Source of the DNA: Gautieria morchelliformis
Taxonomy: Eukaryota; Basidiomycota; Agaricomycetes; Gomphales; Gomphaceae
Direction: 5' to 3'
Assembly (NCBI GenBank): GCA_015179125.1
Contig: WHVA01000389.1
Coordinates: 46,892 to 110,891 of the forward strand
Length of the DNA stretch: 64,000 bases
The stretch's first letter is position 1. Each line of letters opens with the position of its first letter. Both the position numbers and the translations under genes were made by a program. The notes beneath the pieces were generated by a model. It saw nothing but the letters and a program-made list of their open reading frames with translations. It was not told where the DNA came from and did no database searches. Shown one piece after another: positions 9,955-20,700 of the stretch.

Positions 9955-10452
9955 TGTTGGGTGCATTTATGCTCCTGCACCAAAATCAAGCATAATATAT
10001 CCAATTTGTTGTGTGGCCTTCCAATTTCTTCTCACATTGCTCTTGTATTATGCATCCATTTCTCTGGTTATTTTAGAAATTTTCCACTCATTTCTTATCT
10101 CTCTATTTCATCTTGTTATTCCTACTTTCACAAGCGGCTGCACCCAGCGGAGTCTGAAATGACTTCGACGCGCGAGCCCTTGGGCGCTAAAGGGCCGGGT
10201 AGTAGTACATGCGCAGTGGAACACATTTCCCCCTCTCTCAGTGACCACTAAATTCACTGAGAGAGGCAAGTAAATTAGTCTAGTAATCTTTGCATTTATT
10301 AACCTAGAAATGTTCTGTAGTGAATTGATTTCTAGGTAGTGTATAATATATTTAGAGTGACCACTAAATTCACTGAGAGAGTGAATTGATTTCTAGTCTA
10401 TTCTTTTGAATAACAAGTCCATACCTACTGCCTATAATTCCTGTCCTCTACA
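9955..10452 (+). repeat. 3' LTR of copia copy 1
   Basis: 498 bases, colinear with the 5' LTR. It carries A at LTR position 121 (10075), where the 5' LTR has C (5314). Confidence 0.93.
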
Positions 10453-10516
10453 ACTTTCTGGTGGCCTTGGCATAGGACTTGATCTCTGCAACCCTCTGGA
10501 GAATATACTGTGTATA
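10453..10516 (-). pseudogene. Host exon interrupted by copia copy 1
   Basis: The minus strand reads a coding-like segment (QRVAEIKSYAKATRK) that runs straight into the LTR boundary. If the element and one ACTTT copy are ignored, the frame continues across the junction and reaches a stop codon in the left flank at about 5130. An intron-like end (CTGACCGTATACACAG) sits just upstream. No family is recognised. The inference is that copy 1 landed in the last exon of a minus-strand gene. Confidence 0.35.
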
Positions 10517-11805
10517 CGGTCAGCCCCACCGTAACAGTACCAGTAGAGCCGCCGGGGCGACACACCCGCTTATTCTTCCTCTTACGCAATGATGCCTGCT
10601 GTGGAATCGACGAGTTGCATGTAAGTGACGCGAAAGAGCAGCCATTTGCGCGATAATCGGTCCAGACGACGTATGTATCACATGTAATAAGGGGCGCTCA
10701 TTCAAGCATGTCAGTCACAATGTGACGCAGCGACGCCTAGCTGGCATTCTATTCCTTCCAGTGCTCATAACTCGTGTCTTTTACTTTGCGTCGATTGTGA
10801 AGCCAGTCTGGATGTGCTTGGCAGGAAGATGCTACCCACGACCTATGGGATTTACAGTGTGTGTGCACATGAGTTCTCTACCTACATCCACACTCGTCCG
10901 TAAAGGAAATTCCTCAATGTGTCATGATCACAACTGGTTAATTCTCATTCCGAAGACATCTCGAACAGAACAACGCACAAGACCTACAATAATGCGATGC
11001 ATTTAATTTACAAAACCCCCAACAATGCAACTAGCTAACACTGCAGACCGACACAAATGTTCTCATGTTCTTCCTTCCTTATATATTCTCTAACATTATA
11101 TCCAAATCCCTCACTCAAGCACTCACACTCACGACCGCCCACTCCTATATCACCAGCATAGAAGTGTTCGCCAATCGCCAATCTTGCCGTAATCGAGTAA
11201 ACCAACTCAAGATGATATTACTACACTACACCCTCAAATAGACGCTCTTCTCCGTTTACGAATGACGCATCAAACAATGTGGGTGTGTAGGTCCTTCAAT
11301 GCATAGAGCAAACATGCAGGATACACAGTGCAACATGTAAATAATGCAGCTCATTGGCACACTCAGAGAGAAGAGAATATACGACGTGTACGAAGTTGCT
11401 CATCGTGTTTCCAAGCCAGGCTATGGGTTGAACTGTTGCTTGAGTTAGATGTATGATGTTGCTCTGAGCCCATGACCTTCTGGCCGAGATGGGATTTGTG
11501 TCCATTGAAGAATCACTGCTGCACGTGGGGAAGTAAAAACAGAGTGGGAAAGTAAACTAGTGTGATAATGGGATGGAATCATCCCTGAAGATATTGTACC
11601 GTGCATCTGTCACAATGTTCATATATGTGATGCAAGGCTGGCCACTGTGTCCATACGGTTAAGCCAACGACAGTCTGGAGCTCAGGCGTGCGAGGCCAAT
11701 GAATCGGAGAAATAATGTGCGTAGTTTTGGAATAACTTCCAGTGAGGTATCTTCACAAAGTTGCTGTCATCACGAACGAGACTTGAAGCTGGTTGAGGAT
11801 GGTTC
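10517..11805. other. No gene recognised
   Basis: AT-richer sequence with only short open frames. There may be more exons of the interrupted minus-strand gene near 10590-10720, but nothing recognisable. No RNA gene or repeat was seen. Confidence 0.4.
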
Positions 11806-12266
11806 TGTTAGTGGTTGAGGAGAGGCACAAGAGGACAGTTCTATTATTATGATGTTAGAAGTTCTTGGGGCATGCGCATTTACTCGAGCGCAGAGGCAGA
11901 CTCGACTCGACTCGTGGTGCACATTGACTCGAGCGCAGGGGGCTACGGCTTGTGACTCGAAGCCGGACAGATAGGATTCATATTGTTTCTACAGTACATG
12001 AACATTCGACTTATACGCCGTACCTAGGAGTCTCGGTACAGGCTAAATAGATCTGGGATTACCCTGCGGCTGATACATATGCAGCCGGCTCCCCTTGGCT
12101 CGGATAACGTGACACTCGGATCTCATTGTACTCGGGGACTCGGCTCGGTGACTCGGTGTACGATCCATTGGATCGCCTCGATTTGTATTCAACGGATGGA
12201 CCGTTGACTCGCATGTGCACATGAATGTGCACCTCGGTCTCGGTAAGTTAGCTGATAGTTACAACA
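11806..12266. repeat. Possible solo LTR
   Basis: The stretch begins TGTTAGTGG and ends TTACAACA, so the ends are TGTT...AACA. It is flanked by GGTTC (11801-11805) and AGTTC (12267-12271), a 4-of-5 match for a target duplication. The interior is peppered with ACTCG words (11880-12235). No matching internal region exists in the window. Confidence 0.4.
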
Positions 12267-12432
12267 AGTTCTGTTAGAGAATCGCGCGTAGAAGCAGTAG
12301 GAAGGATATCAAGAATATCATGCGGCATGTTAGCCTGCGTTGCTAGTAGTGTTGTGGTGAGGATTGGGTTAGTGGTGATGGCGACAGCGAAGGATGAAGA
12401 GCCGCTCTAACCCTAAATCGAGCAAGTAAATC

Positions 12433-12990
12433 AGCATGCCGTTGCAAAATGCTTGAAGTCTGCAGACCATGGACGCACACATAAACTGGGTGTTCTACTC
12501 ACTCTCCCCAGGTGGGCCGGGAAGGGACCCATACCGTGTCTGGTATTCCTGCAAAAGGGCCGACTGACGGGCACACTCATGCAGGAGCGCTTCCTTCTCC
12601 TTCTCAATGAGGCCGGCATGCTTGACCAACTCCAATGCGTCTTCATGGCGTGAGCGGCACAATGCGTTGGCGAGGGTGACCCACAAATTGGCGAGCTGCT
12701 CGGCACCATCGAGATCCTCATCCATGAGCTTGGGAGAGGTGTAATGGATCGCTGGAGAAGTTGCCCTGGGATGCTGGGCACCCATGAAAAACCAACAACC
12801 TGTTTCGTTGGCAATGTTCTCGCACTAAGTTAAGGGCACGAGCCAGGATCAGCCTGCTCTCAGAATTGCCATGGGCACTTATCAAAGCGAAAACTCACTC
12901 GCCAGGCTAAATCCTCCATGAGGCGGGTAAAATGTGTGGCTCGCTTGCGTCGATCTCCTTCGGGTGGTTTTAAAGCCTGGACTCGCCGGA
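12433..12990 (-). pseudogene. Multi-exon gene fragment, function unknown
   Basis: Minus-strand exons can be traced: about 12990-12910 (ending RLMEDLAW), a short exon near 12835, 12785-12505 (AIHYTSPKLMDEDLDGAEQL... then a Lys/Glu-rich helix) and a tail exon ending in TGA at 12433. Introns have GTGAGT donors and AG acceptors. The 12785-12505 exon looks helical and possibly coiled. The 5' part is missing because the LINE begins near 13020. I do not recognise the family. Confidence 0.4.
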
Positions 12991-13025
12991 GTCCTGTGCC
13001 GCCCCCGGTGAGACGTCGTCAGCTG

Positions 13026-13526
13026 TCATAAGAAGGAAAGGAAAGTTGTGCCCTCACTCCAGGGTTCCGTGCCACGCATAACACATTCAACATGCCCCCA
13101 GATGGCATTCGAACTTGTGACCCTACATCTCCCTGGGGTTCGAGCAGGTGCAGTGTTGCGGGGATTCTCCGGGGTGTTGTCGCCATGGGAACGGGCTGGC
13201 GCCATGGTCCGCAGGATATCTTGCTCATATACACTCGATCTGCATTGATGTGGAGGTACAGCCCTTTCAGCCTCCTGGTTGATGAACGTGGTCGCACGGG
13301 TCTTTTTTGGGTTGTCCCTATGCGCTGTGGGTGTGATCGTGTACCATCTGTGGTTGGCGCGTGTGTTGCCTAAAAAATCAAAGTAAGGTTCCTGTAAAAG
13401 TATGATGTCGTAAGTATTCGGGTCCGTGGTGTTGACTAAATCCTGTTGGGCCGCATCGGACTTGTTGAGATTTTGCTGCCATATCTTCAATGTTGTGAGG
13501 GTGTTGTGTTGTGGTGTATTAATCAT
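13026..13526 (-). pseudogene. LINE ORF2 start: truncated AP-type endonuclease
   Basis: The first 85 or so residues match the start of an exonuclease-endonuclease-phosphatase domain of non-LTR elements: LKIWQQNLNKS, then DIILLQEPY with the catalytic Glu, then RATTFIN. Past about 13270 the frame stays open but no longer looks like an endonuclease, and no reverse transcriptase follows before 12990. ORF2 is therefore cut off after its first domain. Confidence 0.6.
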
Positions 13527-15480
13527 GGTGTGTGGGGTGAACGGCTGGAGCTCTATCGTTGTGGTTGGTGCCGAAGCCTAGTTCGTCAAGTGATTGTTGT
13601 TGAGTCGAGGATGCGCTCCTCGCACGGTTTCCACGTGTGATGGATCGATCCCTCGGTGCTCGTGGGGGCGGGCCCCCTCTTGGCTGGTTCCAGTAGGTGG
13701 GTTGGGGGCTGTGGGTCTGTTGTTGGGTGTTGGGTGTTGGGCGGAAGCGGGGGTGTAGTGCTGGTGCCGGGTGGTCGTATTACGCGCGTGGTGTCGTGTC
13801 TATCGATTCCCAGGACTGAGGGTCTTTGCTAGCTGGAAAGAACCTCATGTTAGTTTCTGGGTACTTAAGCTGGATCCGTCTTGTGTGCTCCTTGAACTTG
13901 GGGCATTCGCAATCCCAGGACGCGTGCCCTACGTCTTCGCAGTTGGTGCATCTATAGATTTTGGGGTCCGTTACTCTGCACTCCGCAGTTCTGTGTCCTG
14001 CATTCCCGCACGTTCCACAAGTGTCGATGGGCTGGGGGCAGTGTGTGGCTATGTGGGCGACCCCCAGTTTCTGGCATTTGAGGCATTGTCTGGCTTCCTG
14101 AAGCATTTTCCTGACTACTGTTCTGGTGCCGGTGATTAGAAGACCGCATCGTATTATCGTGTTCGCCGCCATTCGATTGCGCAGCTGTAATATCATGTGT
14201 GCCGTTGATTGGGTTGCTGTTCGTTTTCCTGGCGGCTTGATCCATCGTGCAGCTACTATGTCGCCCTTTTCCAAGCCATTGCTGGACTCTACCTCAGTGA
14301 GTTCCACTCGGGACTCCGGGTTGAATCTCGTTGGGACAAATTCGGCGATGATCGAGTAGTTGTTGAACTTGACGACTGACGCGTTGCTGAATTTGGAGAG
14401 AAAGTTGTTGGAGGTTTGGTGGTTCTGCATCTGTTCTGCCGATTCCTCTGAGTGGAGCTCCAGGAAGAAGGCGCCACTTGGGAGCCTTTGCACCCCTATG
14501 AACTTCGGCTTTTCCTGTCCGTCATCCCAACTCATCTCTCCAACCGCTAGGTTGGCTTTGTTGAGTATGTCTGGCTCCGATAGTCTTGCTATGTCGTGCT
14601 CTGTGGATTCCGGCGCCTTGTCGATTAGGATTTGTCGCGCACGCAGATTGCTTCTGGCTAAGGTGCTGGATTGGAGGCTGACAGGCCTTGTGGCGCATGC
14701 TGCGAGCGCCGCTGCATACGTCGGGTACCTGGGTGGCTTGCTGGTTGTTGACGACTGCTCTGTCTCCTGCGCTGGTGCAGTCGATATCTGTGCCGTGACC
14801 GCTTCCACTATTCGCTGCGCGGTTCCGTCGCTTTCTTGCCTAAGTTCTTCCACTGTTCCTGCCAGGCTGTTAGTGGAGCTTTTGATGGACATTACCACTG
14901 TTTCTATTTGCCCTAATATAGGGGCGAGGATGTCGTTTACCCCGTGTATTCGTTCCTTGACTGCTGTTGCTACCTCGGCGGTGGTTGTCCTGTCTGTTAG
15001 ATCGACCATCAGCGTGGCTATAGCCCTGATCCCTTCTTCCGTCGTTTTCGGTATCGATGCTTGCACTTCCGCTAGATGGAGGAGTGCCGTGGCTAGGTTG
15101 TGGTACGTTATGGATTGGCGTTCTGGGAGGAGTCGTTTGTTGAGGAGGTACTGGTGGGCGGCTTCGGGTGACCGCGTTGTCTCACTCTGGGTGCTGGTTT
15201 CCTCGTTTCTGGCTGTGGCCTGTGAGCTCGACCGCAGGCTGTGACTGTGACTGTGACCATCTGTCACTGTGGGTGTGTTTCGCTGAGGCGGTGATTTTTT
15301 GTTGGGGCCTGCACCCGCTGGGGTTGGCATCGGTTAGGGTGATGGATGCTGATGGGTCTGGCCTGGCTTTGTCTGAGATCCTTGCTTGGGGTCGCGTGGG
15401 TTGGTCGTTCGTCAGGTTTGAAGTGTTGGATAGCGTGGGAAAGTTGGGTGTGGATGTGGTTCCAGGACGATAGTTCATTG
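13230..15480 (-). mobile_element. Tad/I-like non-LTR retrotransposon lacking its RT half
   Basis: The minus-strand element has a complete ORF1 with three zinc knuckles and the N-terminal endonuclease part of ORF2. Target-primed reverse transcription usually removes the 5' end; here the 3' two thirds are missing instead. Its 5' edge at about 15480 abuts the protease of gypsy element A. No poly(A) tail or TSD was identified, so the 3' limit is approximate. Confidence 0.65.
13780..15330 (-). CDS. LINE ORF1 nucleic-acid-binding protein
   Basis: 516 residues, uninterrupted. The N-terminal half is Ser/Thr/Gln-rich with predicted helices. A middle domain contains LPSGAFFLELHSEESAEQM, resembling an RNA-recognition fold. 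The C-terminus has three knuckles in series: CLKCQKLGVAHIATHC, CGTCGNAGHRTAEC and CTNCEDVGHASWDC. Such ORF1 products of Tad/I-clade LINEs coat the element RNA. The frame is intact although ORF2 is destroyed, so this copy cannot move by itself. The long open frames on the opposite strand are its shadows. Confidence 0.75.
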   Translation of the reverse strand: MPTPAGAGPNKKSPPQRNTPTVTDGHSHSHSLRSSSQATARNEETSTQSETTRSPEAAHQYLLNKRLLPERQSITYHNLATALLHLAEVQASIPKTTEEGIRAIATLMVDLTDRTTTAEVATAVKERIHGVNDILAPILGQIETVVMSIKSSTNSLAGTVEELRQESDGTAQRIVEAVTAQISTAPAQETEQSSTTSKPPRYPTYAAALAACATRPVSLQSSTLARSNLRARQILIDKAPESTEHDIARLSEPDILNKANLAVGEMSWDDGQEKPKFIGVQRLPSGAFFLELHSEESAEQMQNHQTSNNFLSKFSNASVVKFNNYSIIAEFVPTRFNPESRVELTEVESSNGLEKGDIVAARWIKPPGKRTATQSTAHMILQLRNRMAANTIIRCGLLITGTRTVVRKMLQEARQCLKCQKLGVAHIATHCPQPIDTCGTCGNAGHRTAECRVTDPKIYRCTNCEDVGHASWDCECPKFKEHTRRIQLKYPETNMRFFPASKDPQSWESIDTTPRA

Positions 15481-15481
15481 G

Positions 15482-16671
15482 GGGCGCAACCTACAAGTTG
15501 AAGCCGCTGTCCTTTCCAGTTCCGACTTAGCGGAAATCTCAATACGTAACAACCATACCCTATCGGGGTACTGGGAAATAAACGGCGTAAAAGCCCACTG
15601 CCTGCTAGATGGCGGCAGCGAAGGGGTACTGCTATCCCCCGAATTCACGCGAGCTACAGGGATGAAGACATTCTCCCTGGAGCAGCCAATCGCGCTACAG
15701 CTAGCCTGCATAGGCAGCCATTCCACGATCAACTATGGAACGAACACAACCATCAAATTTGGTCGTGAGACATATGACGAATATTTCGACGTAGCGAACG
15801 TCAAATATTACGACGCTGTCTTAGGGACACCGTTCCTAAGGAGATTCGGCATAACCCTGGACTTTTTGAGCCCAGGGACGATCCGCAAGGGGAACGAAGT
15901 GATCCCCACGGGCAAGGTATCGTTCGACGACGATGGATCGACGAACGAGGACAAGGGGCCATGGGTGAGCAGGATCACCCAGGCACCGAAGCCTAACCTG
16001 GCTCATTGAAGCCAGGAGGACGAGTTGCAGGACGACTCCTCCTAGAACTCACCCTACAACCGTAGGGAGAGGCGCTCTCACCTAACGGTGAAAGCGATGG
16101 GGAAGAGGAAAGTGGTTCCGCGCGCCGCAGGACCTAATAGACGCACACAGCACCTAACGGCTCCTAAGCCAACCACCACCATCATCCTCACGGATGATGA
16201 CCTTCCTTGCCTCCACGAGGAATGGATGGAACGAATCACTGACTTAGTCAGTGGAATTCCATTAGAACTCCCACCACTACGGGAGATCAACCATGAGATC
16301 AACCTCATCGATCCCAACAAGCACATGCGGTATCGACTACCGAAATGCCCCGAACACTTCCGAGAGGAACTGTCGGCTAAGATAGAATGATACACCACTG
16401 CAAAGTGGTGGATTCTCGCAGTCGCGCAGCAGGCCGTGCCCATGCTGTGTGTGCCGAAGAAGAACGGTACATTGCGAACCGTCTTCGATCTGCACCAGCA
16501 GAACGAGAACACGGTGAAGGACATCACGCCCTTCCCGGATCAAGATATCATTCGCAGCGACATGGCTTGCTGTCGATATCGAACAAAACTCGATATGTCA
16601 GAAGCATACGAGCAGATCCGGATCCATCCGGATCACGTAGCAAAGACTGCCTTTGCCACGATCCTTGGCAC
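15482..16671 (+). pseudogene. Element A pol, first part: retropepsin and RT N-terminus
   Basis: The frame is open from 15482. Retropepsin signature CLLDGGSEGVLLSPEF (about 15592-15640) and a flap-like AVLGTPFLRRFGI follow. TGA at 16006-16008 and TAG at 16043-16045 interrupt the frame. It then resumes with the RT fingers region (PLREINHEINLID, MRYRLPKCPEHF), a TGA at 16388-16390, VPMLCVPKKNGTLRTVFD and TKLDMSEAYEQIRI, the first RT Asp motif. It ends at the B insertion after ILGT. Confidence 0.8.
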
Positions 16672-17051
16672 TGTCAGGGGACACCCTGTTTTCCATTTCC
16701 AGTTCCGACACCACACCCAGTTCCGACTCCAATTTCCGACTTCCACTCTCGGAACAGTGTCGGAAATCAAGCGACTCACGTAATAGGTGGCATCAAGGGT
16801 CAATCAAGGGTCAGGGTGGTCAGGGAGATGCAGGGTTGATGGCGGGTGCCAAGTGTTGTCCCTGGCTGCGCAGCATAGTATAATACGGGCTCGCTGACAT
16901 TGGGGGTCCTTAGACTTTTCTCTTTGGATTTCCCCTTGTCAGGTGAGAATCCCCTCTCTTGTATGCTCTGTTCATTTATACATACTTTGGATTTCCCCTT
17001 GTCAGTTGTGTGGTAGTGTGATCTCCACAACCAGCTAGGGTTGCCCTTACA
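16672..17051 (+). repeat. 5' LTR of chromovirus B
   Basis: TGTCAGGGGA...GCCCTTACA. U3 holds a TTCC-rich hexamer tract (about 16690-16765), then a TATA box at 16879. GGATTTCCCCTTGTCAG occurs twice (16926-16942 and 16989-17005). Confidence 0.93.
16878..16921 (+). promoter_or_regulatory. TATA box and predicted RNA start of chromovirus B
   Basis: GTATAATA at 16878-16885. About 33 bases on, AGACTTTTCT (16912-16921) would be the first bases of the RNA. It is the exact reverse complement of 17054-17063 just after the LTR, which supports this start point. Confidence 0.55.
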
Positions 17052-17053
17052 GC

Positions 17054-17063
17054 AGAAAAGTCT
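17054..17063 (+). promoter_or_regulatory. Self-priming PBS candidate of chromovirus B
   Basis: AGAAAAGTCT, two bases after the 5' LTR, pairs perfectly over 10 bases with 16912-16921. Tf1/sushi chromoviruses are known to use the RNA 5' end as primer at this place. I found no tRNA complement here. Confidence 0.6.
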
Positions 17064-17203
17064 CTCCCCTAGAGGACCGGTGGTCGTTCTGCGCATTGCA
17101 TTCGCCATAGGTGCGTTCGGAATCGGAGACAGCGACTCGGAGATCGCGACCTCTTCCGCACACACAGCGTACGACAGCCCCTCTTCTTAGGTCGAGCTCC
17201 CAA

Positions 17204-17701
17204 TGTTGGGTGCATTTATGCTCCTGCACCAAAATCAAGCATAATATATCCAATTTGTTGTGTGGCCTTCCAATTTCTTCTCACATTGCTCTTGTATTAT
17301 GCATCCATTTCTCTGGTTATTTTAGAAATTTTCCACTCATTTCTTATCTCTCTATTTCATCTTGTTATTCCTACTTTCACAAGCGGCTGCACCCAGCGGA
17401 GTCTGAAATGACTTCGACGCGCGAGCCCTTGGGCGCTAAAGGGCCGGGTAGTAGTACATGCGCAGTGGAACACATTTCCCCCTCTCTCAGTGACCACTAA
17501 ATTCACTGAGAGAGGCAAGTAAATTAGTCTAGTAATCTTTGCATTTATTAACCTAGAAATGTTCTGTAGTGAATTGATTTCTAGGTAGTGTATAATATAT
17601 TTATAGTGACCACTAAATTCACTGAGAGAGTGAATTGATTTCTAGTCTATTCTTTTGAATAACAAGTCCATACCTACTGCCTATAATTCCTGTCCTCTAC
17701 A
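17204..17701 (+). repeat. 5' LTR of copia copy C
   Basis: 498 bases. It carries A at LTR position 121 and T at position 401, a combination not found in either LTR of copy 1. Confidence 0.93.
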
Positions 17702-17714
17702 GGGTTATGGGCCC
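17702..17714 (+). promoter_or_regulatory. Initiator tRNA-Met PBS of copia copy C
   Basis: GGGTTATGGGCCC, identical to copy 1, with the gag ATG at 17707 inside it. Confidence 0.85.
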
Positions 17715-20700
17715 CGGAGACACTTCTGAGAAGCTATTGGGTGTTGAGAAGCTTGCTACTGATGGAAGTAATTGGCCATTGTGGCGAGCTACTCTCATCA
17801 GCTATTTCGAGTCCAAAAATCTACTCAAGCATGTAGAAGGGAGAGTCACTCGACCTCCTGATCCTCCAGTCATGCCCCCAGGCCATATTCTAACAGAAGC
17901 TGAGGAAACTCAGATGGATAAGGCCGAGGAGAAGCTGGAGAGATACCTTGCTAGAGAAGGACAAGCCAAGACCCAAATCATCGTCTCAGTGTCAGAGTCA
18001 TTAGCCCTGATGCTACAGAAGCAGAAGACAGCAAAAGAGACTTGGGATGCACTGGTCAATGAAATGACCAAAAAGCCCAAGATGGTCCTCACCAGCCTGC
18101 AGAGACAACTCCGCAGTATGAGATGTCCTGAGGATGGAGACTTGAGAGATCATTTGGACAAGGCCCAAGACCTATATGCTCGTCTTAATGAGATGGGAGC
18201 CAGAGTTTCCGAAGAAGAATTCATGGACATCATCCTTGCATCACTTCCACCATCCTATGAGGCAGTCATGAACGCCCTTACCACTTCGCTTGAAGAATGC
18301 GGGATGCCATTGGTCCCTGATAATATTATTAGGGTACTAAAGGCTCAGTATGACAGGAAGAAAACACTCCCGCAAGAAGAGCAGGTGTTTATTGGTTCAT
18401 CTACTAAGAAGGACCAGAAGGGGCAGAAGGCGCATGTATGCACCAACTGCAAAAAGCCTGGACATTCCATCGAAAATTGCTGGGCTAAAGGAGGTGGTAA
18501 AGAAGGTCAAGGACCACGTCAGAAGAAGAAAGCCAAAGGCAAGAAGAAGAAGAAGGGTAAAGCAAAAGCGAATGTTGCCGAGGAAGAGTCTACTTCTGAG
18601 GAAAGTGGTGATGGGCATCTTGCCTTCACCAATTTCGACGAGTGCTCTAATTTCAATTTGAGCACATCCTCAGGAGTTATAGTTATACTCGACACCGGAA
18701 CGACATCGCATATGACTCCTCACAAAAATTTATTGAGGAACTACTGTCAATTCTCACAGCCGAGGACTATCCGAGCAGCCAACAAAGGTACCTTTGATGC
18801 CTTCGGCTCAGGACTGCTCGTATTATCCAATAAGGTTGGAGATAGAACAGTAGAAGTCACGTTGCAAGATACATACTATGCACCTAAAATTGCTGCTACC
18901 CTCGTCTCGATCGGTCGGTGCGATGATGCTGGCTACGACATTCGACTCGGTGGCCAGAAATGCACAATATCTAATGCTGCTGGAAAAGTATTGATGCAAG
19001 CACCGAAAGTCAATGGCTTATATCGACTAGACCTCCAGTCACCAAGTGCTCAAGCCCATATGTGTTTATCTGCCATGGAAATTCATCAAAAGATGGGGCA
19101 CATCTCGCAGAAGTCCCTACAACATCTATTAAATCATGGCATGATATTGGGCATTGAACTGAGCTCCACAGGCGATAGAATTGTCTGTGATGCGTGTATT
19201 CAGGCCAAGATTGCGCGCAAACCTCTTCCTCGAGAACCCAGAGACCGAACATCAAAATTCGGTGACAGAATTTATTCTGATGTCTGGGGACCTGCAAGAC
19301 ACCTCACGATCGATAAGAAGTCATATTATGTCTCCTTTATCGATGATTACTCAAGAGAATCGGTGATCTATCTCATGGCGAACAAATCAGAAGCATTCTC
19401 AAAGTACAAGCTCTACGAGGCTTTAATGCTTCGACAGAGAAATGTGCACATCAAGGCACTTGTTTCTGATCGAGGGGCGAGTATACGAGCTCTGAATTCG
19501 AACAGCATCTAGCCAAACAAGGCACGAAGCATCAGTTGACGGTACACGACACACCAGAGTCCAATGGTGTTGCGGAACGCCTGAACCGAACTCTCACTGA
19601 GAGAACTCGTGCCATGCTGCTAGAATCAGGCCTTCCTAAGATATTATGGGGCTATGCGATACAGCATGCCAATTATCTTAGGAACAGGACGCATACAAGA
19701 GCTCTACCAGATAAAACGCCCTACGAGATGATTCACCATGAAAAACCGAATCTCAAAGACATTCACGCGTGGGGAACTGAAATTTACGTTAAAATCACTC
19801 AGGGAGATAAATTGGCAGCTCGTGCCAAGAGAGCTCGGTGGATAGGAATTTCTGCGCAGAGCCATGGTCATTATGTTTATTGGCCTGACTCGCACAAAGT
19901 TTCTGTCGAGCGGAATGTTGTGTTTGATTCAGAGATGAAGAAGGGAAAGGTCCCAATCATTTCTATTGAGGAATCCAAGCTACCTACGTCTAAAGAAGAG
20001 AAGAAGGCCATTCCGGCATCAGTGCCTGTGCCCGGTCGCTTAGTCAGCGAAGAGGCAAAGATCGAAGAAATTGATGAAAGTGCACCAGAGGAATATCTTG
20101 AAAAGCTGCAACCTATTCAGGGAGTTGATGACAGACCTAGAGAAGCTGAACCGATAAGGAGAAGCGAAAGGATCCGTCAACAACAAGTGCAGCCGGCCCC
20201 ATCAGGTCCCGTAACAAGATCTCAAACCCAGAGACAAGCTGGCGCACATATGACTACGCTAGCTTACGAGGACGTTGAGGACCATAAAGAAGTTTTATTC
20301 GACCAAGAATTATCCTCCGAGATTGATGGCATCAGTAGCTATGAGTGTGCCATCAGTGCGTTTCTAACCGACGGTCAAAACAATAACAAGGCGCCGGATT
20401 TGAGTCAAATTGAACCTAGCAATGCAGACGAAGCTCTGAATAATCCTATATGGAAGAAATCTATGGACAAAGAGTATGAGGCCCTAATCGACAAGGGAGT
20501 GTGGGAACGAGCCAAACCACCTCCTGGAGCCAATATTGTCGGTAATAAATGGGTCTACCTTTGGAAGCGTAATCCAGAAGGGAAACCAATAGTACCTAAA
20601 TCGAGAATGGTCGCCCAAGGCTTCACACAGAAGTTTGGAGTCGACTATGATGAGACATACTCACCTGTTGCTCGGTTATCCTCCCTACGGATCATATGCG

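Larger units (their letters stand above)
5194..10452 (+). mobile_element. Complete Ty1/copia LTR retrotransposon, copy 1
   Basis: Full element: 498-base LTRs (5194-5691 and 9955-10452, both TG...CA), primer site directly after the 5' LTR, one uninterrupted gag-pol frame, a purine tract before the 3' LTR, and a 5-base target duplication ACTTT at 5189-5193 and 10453-10457. I noted one difference between the LTRs (5314 C, 10075 A). The intact frame and near-identical LTRs point to a recent and possibly still mobile copy. It is almost identical to the copy at 17204-22461. Confidence 0.95.

Noticed and set aside
13095..13165. tRNA or tRNA-derived SINE near a B-box-like word (gcattcgaact)
   Set aside because: No acceptor, D or T stems pair around it, and no A box is found at the right distance.
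14360..15244. 294-residue plus-strand frame opposite LINE ORF1
   Set aside because: It is the antisense of a frame with three zinc knuckles and has no recognisable features of its own.
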